Below, in pieces: positions 1 to 7,858 of a stretch of DNA of 64,000 nt (the first letter of the stretch is position 1; every line of letters starts with the position of its first letter). Source of the stretch: Kordiimonas pumila. Its GTDB lineage: Bacteria; Pseudomonadota; Alphaproteobacteria; Sphingomonadales; Kordiimonadaceae. The position numbers and the translations under genes were made by a program. Under the pieces are notes generated by a model, which saw only the letters and a program-made list of their open reading frames with translations, had not been told where the DNA came from and did no database searches. Location of the stretch: positions 2,563,501 to 2,627,500 of the forward strand of contig NZ_CP061205.1 in NCBI RefSeq assembly GCF_015240255.1. The letters run 5' to 3'.

Positions 1-1215
1 AAAATCTTATACTGGCGCGGAAAGTACTTTCCTGAGCGCCAACTTTTTCTGCGCAGTGAAGGTCGCGTAAGGTTTCTAACCATCAGCACCAATGCGCAAG
101 TTCTCATAGCTTCAGCTGCTTCGGTGTTTCTAATTTGGGGTTCTGTTACAACTTACGCTTACCTCACACATGATATGCGCCTTGAACAAAAAAACCAGAC
201 TATCTCGAACATGTCTGTGCAGTATCAAACTCTATCTAGTGATTTTTCTACCCTTGAAGTAGAAATTGAGCGTCGTGCGCGCCAACTTGAAGATCGGCAG
301 AAATTTTTAGAAGAAGTGATTGGCCCCATGCAGCCAGCGCCGCTCATCGTTAAACCAAAATCTAAAAAAACGGATGACACCTCTGATGAAGCTGCAGCAA
401 AAGCGAAAACATCCCTTTTAGATGTGCTTATGGGTAGTAGTGAAGTAAATGCTGGGGAACTATCCAGTTCTACCCGTCGTGCACAGTTAATGTCGCGGCT
501 GCAGCAAGCAGAGTATAAACAGCAAAGACTGGCTAGACATTTAACGATTGATGTTAATAACAAACTCCAAATTATAGACCGCGCCCTTCAGCCAACTTTG
601 CTCTCTCAGGATGATTTAACTCGACAATGGCAAAGCGATACTCAAGCTATGGGCGGCCCGTATAGCCCAGATATTGGTTTTGAGCCCATATTCACAGAGC
701 AAGATAACCAAAACTTTAGTGAATTGCTTGAAAGCTGGCAGCGCCTTGAGATTGTCACAATGGTATTAGATAGTTTTCCTGTAGGCGAACCTGTTGAGGA
801 ATATTACCTATCTAGCCGTTTTGGACGAAGGAAAGACCCACTTAAACACACGTGGGCTAATCATCCAGGCCTTGACATGGCAGGGTGGCCTGGAACTCCG
901 ATACTAGCGACGGCTCCGGGTAAAGTTGTTCATTCAGGTTGGTTTGGCCCATACGGGAAAATGATCGAAATAGAACACGGTAATGGTTTTAAAACCCGTT
1001 ATGGCCACATGAGTAAATTGCTCGTTAAAAAGGGCGAAATAGTAGACTTAGGTAAACAGATCGGCGAAATGGGAAAAACAGGTCGCGTTACAGGCAGTCA
1101 TCTTCACTATGAAATATGGTTTGAAGGTGAAGTCAGAGATCCATTACCTTTCTTAAAGGCAGCAAACGATGTTCTCAAAATCCAGGGAAGACATGAAAAA
1201 AACAGCTCATCTTAA
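1..1215 (+). CDS. M23 family metallopeptidase with N-terminal membrane anchor, 5' end cut by the window
   Basis: The frame is open from base 1, so the true start lies to the left; the GTG at 124 is not a convincing start because conserved-looking sequence (FPERQLFLRSEGRVRFL) precedes it. That N-terminal stretch resembles the DUF5930 region of alphaproteobacterial M23 peptidases. A membrane segment follows (about bases 100-170), then a helical, probably coiled-coil region, then the C-terminal LytM domain with zinc-site motifs HPGLD, RYGHMS and HLHYE. All expected ligands are present, so it is probably an active murein endopeptidase, or an activator of one, acting in the periplasm. It overlaps the bactofilin gene downstream, which suggests coupled expression and a shared role in local cell-wall shaping (inference from paired genes in other bacteria). 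Confidence 0.88.
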   Translation, partial: KILYWRGKYFPERQLFLRSEGRVRFLTISTNAQVLIASAASVFLIWGSVTTYAYLTHDMRLEQKNQTISNMSVQYQTLSSDFSTLEVEIERRARQLEDRQKFLEEVIGPMQPAPLIVKPKSKKTDDTSDEAAAKAKTSLLDVLMGSSEVNAGELSSSTRRAQLMSRLQQAEYKQQRLARHLTIDVNNKLQIIDRALQPTLLSQDDLTRQWQSDTQAMGGPYSPDIGFEPIFTEQDNQNFSELLESWQRLEIVTMVLDSFPVGEPVEEYYLSSRFGRRKDPLKHTWANHPGLDMAGWPGTPILATAPGKVVHSGWFGPYGKMIEIEHGNGFKTRYGHMSKLLVKKGEIVDLGKQIGEMGKTGRVTGSHLHYEIWFEGEVRDPLPFLKAANDVLKIQGRHEKNSSS

Positions 1216-1621
1216 TACACAGGCTCCACGACCTGTTTCTTCAGCAACACCTTCAATCATTGCATCAGATGTTGAGATTAAAGGAAACATTAAAACCTCT
1301 GGTGAATTGCAACTTGATGGCACCATTATAGGCGACCTAGCCTGTGGCGGCCTAGCCATGGGAGAAACCGGTTCTGTTGTTGGCACAATTATAGCTGATA
1401 CAGTTAGTATTAGAGGCACAGTTAAAGGCGAAGTACGCGCGCGCTCAGTTCGGTTAGAACAAAGTGCGGTTATTGAGGGTGACATTTACCATGAAAGCCT
1501 CTCTGTCGAGGCTGGAGCTAAATTAACGGGGCATTTTGCACATACATCTAGCCCGCGCGAGAAAAAAAGCTCTGAGCAAGAAACGCCCTCTTTTGTCGAG
1601 AAAAAAGCTGCAGCAGAATAA
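1169..1621 (+). CDS. Bactofilin family polymer-forming cytoskeletal protein
   Basis: The 150-residue product has the short repeated beta-helix pattern of bactofilins (DUF583) in its middle, with recurring turns such as IKGNIKTSGELQLDGTIIGD, between a disordered N terminus and a charged Lys/Glu-rich C-terminal tail. The start at 1169 gives the MFSK beginning common in this family and has AAGG about 9 bases upstream. An alternative ATG at 1193, preceded by AGGG, would shorten it by 8 residues. The gene overlaps the M23 peptidase by 47 bases in another frame, so the two are almost certainly co-transcribed. Bactofilins self-assemble into membrane-associated filaments without nucleotide and often position cell-wall enzymes. 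A perfect bidirectional terminator follows. Confidence 0.9.
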   Translation: MFSKSREDMKKTAHLNTQAPRPVSSATPSIIASDVEIKGNIKTSGELQLDGTIIGDLACGGLAMGETGSVVGTIIADTVSIRGTVKGEVRARSVRLEQSAVIEGDIYHESLSVEAGAKLTGHFAHTSSPREKKSSEQETPSFVEKKAAAE

Positions 1622-1663
1622 ACGTCTTACGGGTAACCTGTAAGGCTCTATCTTCTTTCTCAT

Positions 1664-1691
1664 AAAAAAAGGCGCTTTAAAGCGCCTTTTT
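1664..1691. terminator. Bidirectional rho-independent terminator between bactofilin and clpP-like genes
   Basis: The 16-base perfect palindrome GGCGCTTTAAAGCGCC (1671-1686) is flanked by seven A on the left and five T on the right. It therefore reads as a stem plus U-tract on both strands and serves two convergent operons. Confidence 0.85.
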
Positions 1692-1712
1692 AAATACCGA
1701 AGTATCTTTCTA

Positions 1713-2297
1713 TTATTTAATATCTTTTTGCGTGGTAATAATTTTACCAACCAAGCCATATTCTTTGGCTTCTTCTGCTGTCAGCCAATAATCTCTATCT
1801 GTGTCTTTGCTGATCCGCTCAAGAGATTGCCCTGTTGCTGCTGCAAAAATTTTATTCAGGCGTTCCCGCATTGCAAGTATTTGGTTGGCCTGTATTGAAA
1901 TGTTCGATGCATCACCGCCAACACCGCCGCTTGGCTGGTGCAACAAAAACCGCGTATTAGGTGTTGTGAAGCGGTTCTTTTTATCTGTAGCAACATAGAT
2001 TAATGCGCCTGCACTCGCTACATACCCCGAACCTATCATGATCACTTCAGGCTCAATAAACTTGATTGTGTCATGTATCATATCACCAGCTTCAACGTGG
2101 CCACCAGGGGAACAGATGTGCATAGTGATGGGTTCATTTGAAAGATGCGCCATTGCATGCAAGCGGGCACAAACATCCTTTGCCATATCCATATTGATAG
2201 CACTTGAAATGAAAACCTTCCGCGCACCAAATAAAATCTTATTCAGATGTTCACTTTCGATCTTCGTGTCGTCTTTTTTATCGTCTTCGTCGTTCAC
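1713..2297 (-). CDS. ClpP-like serine protease (ATP-dependent Clp proteolytic subunit family)
   Basis: This 194-residue ClpP-fold protein keeps the serine-protease triad in family context: Ser in GYVASAGA, His in RFLLHQP and Asp in DTDRDYWLTA. The N-terminal 17 residues are very acidic (MNDEDDKKDDTKIE), unlike the propeptide of housekeeping ClpP. Its position at the end of the amidase-PBP1A-prfB operon, away from tig/clpX/lon, suggests a second, divergent ClpP paralogue rather than the main one (inference; the canonical gene is not in the window). The start is a GTG at 2297 with TAGGG upstream; the gap to prfB is 23 bases. Partner ATPase and substrates cannot be told from sequence. Confidence 0.85.
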   Translation of the reverse strand: MNDEDDKKDDTKIESEHLNKILFGARKVFISSAINMDMAKDVCARLHAMAHLSNEPITMHICSPGGHVEAGDMIHDTIKFIEPEVIMIGSGYVASAGALIYVATDKKNRFTTPNTRFLLHQPSGGVGGDASNISIQANQILAMRERLNKIFAAATGQSLERISKDTDRDYWLTAEEAKEYGLVGKIITTQKDIK

Positions 2298-2320
2298 GTT
2301 ATTTTTCCCTACTAGAAGGT

Positions 2321-3452
2321 TTAATCAATATCTTCTACTGGCTTACCGCTGTCTCCGTGCACACGGGCAGCAAGTGCGGCAGCCATGAATGGATCCAGTG
2401 CACCATCAAGAACTTTCTGAGGTTGCCCTGATTCCTCACCTGTACGCAAGTCTTTAACCATTTGATACGGTTGCATGACATAAGATCGTATCTGATGCCC
2501 CCATCCAATATCAGTTTTTTGGGCATTCACCGCGCTCGCTTCTTCCTCGCGTTTACGCAGTTCTTCTTCATATAAGCGCGCTTTTAACATACTCATAGCC
2601 GTAGCCCGGTTTTTATGTTGTGAGCGTTCCGCTTGGCACTGTACAACAATCCCTGAAGGTAGGTGTGTAATACGAATTGCTGAGTCTGTAGTATTAACGT
2701 GCTGGCCACCTGCCCCAGATGCACGATAGGTATCAACCTTCAAATCGCTTTCAATAATTTCAATATCAATTGAATCATCAATAACAGGAAATACCCAAAC
2801 AGACGCAAAACTGGTATGGCGCTTTGCATTAGAATCAAATGGGGAGATTCGCACCAAGCGGTGAACACCTGATTCGGTTTTCAGCCAGCCATAAGCATCC
2901 TCGCCTTTAACCTGAATTGTCGCAGATTTTATGCCCGCTTCTTCACCGTCCATATATTGAACAGTTTCCGTTTTATACCCGCGGCTTTCTGCCCACCTTA
3001 AATACATACGAAACAACATACCGGCCCAGTCTTGTGCTTCTGTGCCGCCAGCTCCCGCATGGATTTCAATATAGCTGTCATTCCCATCAGCCTCACCTGA
3101 TAATAAAGCTTTAAGTTCAGCTGTCTTCGCTGATTCAGCTAATGCCTTTAAAGCCTCCTCAGCCTCAGCTTCCATGTCTGTATCAGCTTCAGCCTCAGCA
3201 AGGGCAAGAATTTCTAAGGTGTCAGTGAGCTCTGTTTCAATGAACAGGACAGCAGAAACAGCTTCATCAAGCTTGGTGCGTTCACGCATCAACTTTTGTG
3301 CATTAGCAGGGTTATTCCATAACTCAGGGTCTTCTGAAAGGGCATTCAATTCCTCTAGTCTGAGGACTGCACGATCCCAGTCAAAGATGCCTCCTCAGCA
3401 GTGCCATAGACTGCTTAAGTTTATCAACGGTTGCTAAAGCTTCCGCTCCCAT
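2321..3452 (-). CDS. prfB: Peptide chain release factor 2, expressed through a programmed +1 frameshift
   Basis: RF2 releases peptides at UGA and UAA. The main frame (to 2321) carries the stop-recognition tripeptide SPF (in [11 protein letters not shown]) and the catalytic GGQ (in [11 protein letters not shown]). The start lies in another frame: ATG at 3452, preceded by AAAGGA, opens 23 codons ending CTT followed by in-frame TGA at 3383-3381. A +1 slip on CTT-T restores the long frame at GAC (3382). The stimulatory elements are intact: AGGAGG at 3395-3390, three bases before CTT, then CTTTGAC, the same layout as the E. coli site. The joined product is about 376 residues. Expression is autoregulated by RF2 abundance. 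It lies between PBP1A and the clpP-like gene in one operon. Confidence 0.96.
3381..3395 (-). promoter_or_regulatory. Programmed +1 ribosomal frameshift site of prfB
   Basis: Read on the minus strand it is AGGAGG-CAT-CTT-TGA-C. The internal Shine-Dalgarno-like AGGAGG is placed three bases before the slippery CTT, and the in-frame UGA followed by C is a poor termination context. All three are known stimulators of RF2 frameshifting. Confidence 0.95.
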
Positions 3453-3487
3453 AAAAAATATCCTTTCGTGAAAATAGTCACACGGTA

Positions 3488-5998
3488 TTAATAAATACCG
3501 CCTGTACCGTCGCGAACAATGCCCTTCGTATTACTGACTTCGAGCGATCCGTCAAGTACTGCAACCTGACCAGGGCGTGGTTCTGTGCCCGGTTTAAAGG
3601 CTTCAAGAATAACATCACTATCCCCAAACCCTGCGGGAGAACCAGTTTCTCGGTTGACACGGACCAGCCGTATGCCTGAAGGCATCCTAAACGGAATACC
3701 GGGCTCGCCTTTAAGTGCCTCTGCCATAAAATCGCGGAAAATGGGTACTGCAACACTGGAACCCTCTTCATGAGCCCCAAGAGAACGAGGATTATCAAAC
3801 CCTGTAAAAACACCGACAACCATATCGGCAGAAAAGCCTACGAACCAAGCGTCAAGAGAATCATTTGTCGTTCCGGTTTTACCTGCGAGAGGCTTGCCTA
3901 GAACGCGTATCTTACGACCAGTACCATTTTCAACGACACCTTGAAGAATGGAAACAATCTGGTAGGCAGTAAGAGGGTTTAAAACAGTTTCCCTATTGTC
4001 CGTAATCACAGGCTCTGTACCATCAAAGCTTAAATTACACACAAGGCAACTTCGGTCATCATGGCGAAAAATGGTTTGTCCGCGTCGATCCTGAATCCTG
4101 TCAATGAGAGATGGTGTTATTTTTTTACCACCATTCACAAGCATACCATATGCGGCAGAGAGCTGCATCAGTGTTACTTCTCCTGCCCCCAGTGAAGCCG
4201 CCAGTGATGCTTCCATATTATCCGCTATGCCAAAGTTACGAGCATACTGCATTATAACAGGCATCCCTATATGCTGGGCCAATCGCACCGTCATAAGGTT
4301 TCGAGACTTCTCTACGCCTAACCTTAATGTACTAGGTCCATAAAATTTATCTGAGCTATTCTTGGGCTTCCATTTACCCTGGCCATTCCCTTGGTCAATG
4401 ACAAAAGGGGCATCAAGCACTAAACTCGCGGGTGTAAACCCATTATCTAAAGCAGCCGCATATACAAAAGGTTTAAAAGCAGACCCTGGTTGTCTTTCTG
4501 CCTGTGTAGCACGGTTATATTGGCTGCTTTTATAATCATAGCCGCCAACCATCGCCAAAACCCTGCCTGTATGGGGGTCCATAACAACAATAGCCCCTTC
4601 AATCTCGGGGATCTGCCGAAGACTATAAGCCGAAACCTTATCAACTTTACGACCATCCATTGTCATAAAGTTTTGCAAAGACACCTTGGGGCTATTTGGT
4701 AAAGCCTCAACTGCAACAATATCACCAAGCGCAAGAACTTCACCAATATCTTTGACACTGGGGCCTAAGTATTCGCCTGTACGCCAGCTACGTGCCCATT
4801 CAACTTCCTCAAACGGTATGAAGCCAAAGCTACCATCCTGAAAACCTATAACAGCACCTTTTGCCCCCACCTCATGAACAACAGCATCACGCCATGTTGG
4901 CACACCGAGCGGCACACTTTTCTCTAAAAGTGTTTCAGTCCAGTTTTTGCCAACAGGCATGCGGCCAATAGCGCCACGCCAACCATGACGCCTGTCATAT
5001 GCAATTAGGCCTTGGCGTAATGTTTTTTCAGCTATTGCCTGTAATGAAGGCTCCAGCGATGTTCTAACATACAAGCCACCTTCATAAAGCGTCTTTGAGC
5101 CATATATGCTATTAACCCTACGGCGCACTTCTTCTTCAAAATAGTCCGCTTTAAATTCATGATGCCCTGCCCGAGGTGTCATAAGTAAATCTTCAGCAAG
5201 TGCTTCTTGATAAGTCGCTTTATCAATATAGCCAAGATCATGCATGCGCCCTAAAATCCAATTTCTTCGTTCAAGGGCACGCTGTTTATGGCGTTGTGGG
5301 TGGTAATTGTGCGGTGCCTTAGGGAGCGCTGCTAAAAACGCCATCTGAGCGACGGTAAGTTCATTAAGCGATTTATTAAAATAATTCAGTGCTGCAGCGG
5401 CAACACCGTAAGACCTGTTGCCAAAGTTTATTTCATTAAGGTACAGTTCAAGTATATGGTCTTTACTGTAGGCACGCTCAATTCTCAGGGTGAGAATGAT
5501 TTCTTTAATTTTCCGGTCAAGCTTCTGGTCTAGCGTTAGCAAAAAGGTACGCGCAACCTGCTGTGATATTGTTGAGCCACCCTGCAGGGGCCTGCCTTTA
5601 ATCAAATTGCTAATATTACGGATGTTACCCCGTATCATTCCCATATAATCTAGGCCGTTATGATTATAAAAGTCCTTATCCTCAGCCGACAAAAAGGCTT
5701 CAATAAGTTGCTCGGGCACAACATTAATCGGAACAAATAAACGTGGCTGCCTTGAATATTCCGTTAGTAAGCTACCATCACCCGCATGAACACGCGTTAC
5801 GACCGCAGGCTCATAGTTTGCCAATTGACGATAATCAGGCAAATCTTTGCCGTAATAAATAATAGCCCAAAGTACCAGCCCCGCAGCACAAACCACACCA
5901 ACAATACCAAGGACAAGACACCATTTAACCAGCCTAACCCACAGTGGCTTTCTAAGGTTTAGAGTACTTTTAGCTTTATCTTCAGAACTATTGCTCAT
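3488..5998 (-). CDS. mrcA: Class A penicillin-binding protein 1A (transglycosylase and transpeptidase)
   Basis: The protein is about 836 residues with one membrane span near residues 25-50. The GT51 glycosyltransferase domain follows, with AEDKDFYNHNGLD (catalytic Glu) and GGSTISQQVAR. The C-terminal transpeptidase domain carries SAFK (in PGSAFKPFVY, acylated Ser), SRN and KTGTT. It polymerises lipid II and crosslinks peptidoglycan on the periplasmic face. I use the ATG at 5998 (MSNSSED) because the region between it and the ATG at 6040 looks non-conserved; neither start has a strong Shine-Dalgarno. It is co-directional with the amidase upstream (114-base gap) and prfB downstream (35-base gap), a gene order common in alphaproteobacteria. 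Confidence 0.95.
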   Translation of the reverse strand: MSNSSEDKAKSTLNLRKPLWVRLVKWCLVLGIVGVVCAAGLVLWAIIYYGKDLPDYRQLANYEPAVVTRVHAGDGSLLTEYSRQPRLFVPINVVPEQLIEAFLSAEDKDFYNHNGLDYMGMIRGNIRNISNLIKGRPLQGGSTISQQVARTFLLTLDQKLDRKIKEIILTLRIERAYSKDHILELYLNEINFGNRSYGVAAAALNYFNKSLNELTVAQMAFLAALPKAPHNYHPQRHKQRALERRNWILGRMHDLGYIDKATYQEALAEDLLMTPRAGHHEFKADYFEEEVRRRVNSIYGSKTLYEGGLYVRTSLEPSLQAIAEKTLRQGLIAYDRRHGWRGAIGRMPVGKNWTETLLEKSVPLGVPTWRDAVVHEVGAKGAVIGFQDGSFGFIPFEEVEWARSWRTGEYLGPSVKDIGEVLALGDIVAVEALPNSPKVSLQNFMTMDGRKVDKVSAYSLRQIPEIEGAIVVMDPHTGRVLAMVGGYDYKSSQYNRATQAERQPGSAFKPFVYAAALDNGFTPASLVLDAPFVIDQGNGQGKWKPKNSSDKFYGPSTLRLGVEKSRNLMTVRLAQHIGMPVIMQYARNFGIADNMEASLAASLGAGEVTLMQLSAAYGMLVNGGKKITPSLIDRIQDRRGQTIFRHDDRSCLVCNLSFDGTEPVITDNRETVLNPLTAYQIVSILQGVVENGTGRKIRVLGKPLAGKTGTTNDSLDAWFVGFSADMVVGVFTGFDNPRSLGAHEEGSSVAVPIFRDFMAEALKGEPGIPFRMPSGIRLVRVNRETGSPAGFGDSDVILEAFKPGTEPRPGQVAVLDGSLEVSNTKGIVRDGTGGIY

Positions 5999-6112
5999 TA
6001 CACACTCAATATAGCCCAGTCGGGCGTTCAAGCCATTCATTACGGCTTAATAATAGGGAAAATGCGATACTATAATTAGCTGTACTAAAATTATGGCTCT
6101 ATTATGGTTATA

Positions 6113-7318
6113 TCACCGACCTTGTGCAACCAGCGTTGCAAAATACTGGTCTGTAGCACGGGCAACGGCCTTTGCAATTCGCTTTTGCCCATCAGTACTA
6201 GCAAGCATACGGGCATCAATTTTATTGGTGATGTAACCTGTTTCTATCAGCACTGAAGGAACATCAGGCGATTTCAACACAAGTAAATTTGCAAACCTGT
6301 GCCCACGTTTATGCATGTGCACTTGGCTGCGCATTTCAGCTAACAAAATTTCTGCATATTGTGCAGAAGCATTCATCGTTTCTCGCTGGGCAAGTTCAAT
6401 AAGAATACTGGTCACTTCATTATTGGTTTCAGCCAAATCAACACCCGCGATGATATCGGATTTGTTTTCCATTCTAGCGAGGCGGCCAGCTTCCTTATCA
6501 GATGCATTTTCATTGAGTGTATAAACAGTGCCTCCACGCACATCTGGATCAGCAATAGCATCAACATGCACACTTATGAAAAGGTCAGCATTTACAGCCT
6601 TTGCCAGCCCAAAGCGTTGCCTGTGGGGTATATAAATGTCCTTGTCACGCGTTAGGTACACTTGGTATCGCCCTGTGCGTTCAAGATCAGCTTTGATTTG
6701 CTTTGAAATTTTCAAAGTCAACGTTTTTTCGTTTTCACCAGACCGCCCAAGGGTGCCTGGGTCTACGCCGCCGTGCCCCGCATCCACCACGACTATACGT
6801 TTTCCATTGCTTCTTGAAACACGCTCTGGCGTGTCGGGTACAACATCTCTTGGTGTCGGGCGTTCGTGCTTGGAAGATGTAACAGCTTCAGCAAAACTAG
6901 AGTCTGTCGCAGGGCGTAGGTCAATAACGTAACGGTCACCGTAGCCCCCAGAAGCAGGCAGGGAAAATGATTTGGCCAAAATAGCGGGCTGCTTCAGGTC
7001 AAGAACAATACGGTATATACCGGGTGAAAACAAACCATGACGATAACCCTCTACAACACCGGTTGGCTTTGTATTGTTATCCTTTTCCCATGAGCCATTG
7101 GGTAGATCAATAACTACTCTTGATGGGTTGGCCAATAAGAATATATTAGGTTCAACTTGACCTGACATATCGATAACAAAACGCGTATCTGCTCCGTTTT
7201 GTCCGAACCTAACGCCAGATATATTAGTATTTTCCGCTAAAACAGAAAAGCTTAGCCACAACAATGCTGATACGCGGAGTGCCAAAAAAACAAGCGAACG
7301 CAAACCTGATATCCCCAT
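6113..7318 (-). CDS. amiC: N-acetylmuramoyl-L-alanine amidase (AMIN + Amidase_3)
   Basis: A signal peptide or anchor (about residues 1-30) is followed by an AMIN peptidoglycan-targeting domain (SGVRFGQNGADTRFVIDMSG) and a C-terminal Amidase_3 domain. Zinc and catalytic residues are visible: His in VVDAGHGG, Glu in SGENEKT, His in FISVHVDA and Glu in VLIETGYITN. It cleaves the stem peptide from MurNAc, typically during septum splitting. The start is placed at ATG 7318 (MGISGLRS); the open frame also has an in-frame TTG at 7351. A minus-strand promoter-like pair lies just upstream (TTGGTT 7390-7385, 17-base spacer, TATAAA 7367-7362). It is the first gene of the amidase-PBP1A-prfB-clpP-like operon. 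Confidence 0.93.
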   Translation of the reverse strand: MGISGLRSLVFLALRVSALLWLSFSVLAENTNISGVRFGQNGADTRFVIDMSGQVEPNIFLLANPSRVVIDLPNGSWEKDNNTKPTGVVEGYRHGLFSPGIYRIVLDLKQPAILAKSFSLPASGGYGDRYVIDLRPATDSSFAEAVTSSKHERPTPRDVVPDTPERVSRSNGKRIVVVDAGHGGVDPGTLGRSGENEKTLTLKISKQIKADLERTGRYQVYLTRDKDIYIPHRQRFGLAKAVNADLFISVHVDAIADPDVRGGTVYTLNENASDKEAGRLARMENKSDIIAGVDLAETNNEVTSILIELAQRETMNASAQYAEILLAEMRSQVHMHKRGHRFANLLVLKSPDVPSVLIETGYITNKIDARMLASTDGQKRIAKAVARATDQYFATLVAQGR

Positions 7319-7361
7319 AACTTTATAATAACTCAATATATTTACACTCAAACACTAGAAA

Positions 7362-7390
7362 TTTATAGTTTATCCCACAAGAAAAACCAA
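7362..7390 (-). promoter_or_regulatory. Putative proximal promoter of amiC
   Basis: The minus strand reads TTGGTT (7390-7385), a 17-base spacer, and TATAAA (7367-7362). The -10 is a 5/6 match and the -35 a 3/6 match to the sigma-70 consensus. Transcription would start about 40 bases before the ATG at 7318. Confidence 0.4.
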
Positions 7391-7434
7391 TGGTTCTGAA
7401 CAAATTTGCTATAATTAAGCCAAGCCAGAACTAA

Positions 7435-7641
7435 TTATGAACCATATAATAACGATTTCAATTGTAATTCAGCAACTTGTTCATTACCTTGCGAGTATGG
7501 GTTTACTGATTTTCCGCCAGCTAAAGGGCGGCAAGTCTCGGTACCAAAGGCGCAAACGTAGCGGTCCACTAGTTTAGGATCGCCGGCACATTGGTAACCA
7601 AAAAAGGACAAGATCGGCAATGGCCAAAAGGCTGTGCGCAT
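7435..7641 (-). CDS. Possible small Cys-containing protein, unrecognised (doubtful)
   Basis: This 68-residue frame has a hydrophobic N terminus (FWPLPILSFFGYQC) and a protein-like middle with three Cys (CAGDPKLVDRYVC then GTETCRPL). I recognise no family. Against it, there is no convincing Shine-Dalgarno, and the only ATG overlaps the -10 box of a strong minus-strand promoter, so a transcript from that promoter would begin inside the frame and would need a TTG start (7620 or 7611). The GC-rich segment may instead be a structured RNA leader for amiC or antisense to the rne leader. Confidence 0.2.
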   Translation of the reverse strand: MRTAFWPLPILSFFGYQCAGDPKLVDRYVCAFGTETCRPLAGGKSVNPYSQGNEQVAELQLKSLLYGS

Positions 7642-7667
7642 TATTAAATACTAAAGTTCTTTGTCAA
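7640..7667 (-). promoter_or_regulatory. Strong sigma-70-like promoter on the minus strand
   Basis: TTGACA (7667-7662, perfect -35), a 16-base spacer and AATAAT (7645-7640, 5/6 match to TATAAT). Transcription would begin near 7633 and run toward amiC, giving a leader of about 315 bases that contains the GC-rich segment. Confidence 0.5.
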
Positions 7668-7754
7668 ACTGTGCGTTTGGCAAGGTCTGTTTCTTTGATA
7701 TTTAATCATCCGATTTTTTCCTACCATTTAGCAAATCAACTTACTTTATTGAAA

Positions 7755-7822
7755 ACAGGAACTGCCTGTGCCCTTCGTTCGATTCCCGAAATGGCTACCC
7801 ATGCCTTAAGAACCGATTTCGG
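7755..7822 (+). other. Two hairpins in the rne 5' leader
   Basis: ACAGG (7755-7759) pairs with CCTGT (7765-7769) over a 5-base loop. CCGAAAT (7786-7792) pairs with ATTTCGG (7816-7822) over a 23-base loop, ending about 36 bases before the rne ATG. RNase E genes elsewhere are autoregulated through 5' leader structure, so these are candidate sensors; that role is inference. Confidence 0.4.
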
Positions 7823-7858
7823 AGTGATAGCGCGGCAGTGTTTCCGGAGAACTATTAT

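Larger units (their letters stand above)
7319..7858. other. Long intergenic leader region between amiC and rne
   Basis: This 540-base stretch separates divergent amiC and rne. On the plus strand, TATAAT at 7410-7415 lacks a good -35 box, and TTGGCA-N16-TATTTA at 7677-7704 is a second weak rne promoter candidate. Two hairpins precede the rne start. On the minus strand a strong TTGACA-N16-AATAAT promoter sits at 7667-7640, and a 68-codon open frame (7641-7435) follows it. The 7480-7640 segment is richer in GC than the AT-rich flanks, which suggests it encodes something. Confidence 0.6.

Noticed and set aside
3349-3452. prfB looks split by a stop codon, as a pseudogene would
   Set aside because: The stop is the UGA of a complete programmed frameshift site with AGGAGG and CTTTGAC, so the gene is intact.
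7778-7790. GTTCGATTCC-like sequence resembling a tRNA T-loop
   Set aside because: No T-stem, anticodon arm or acceptor stem can be formed around it, and it is inside the rne leader.
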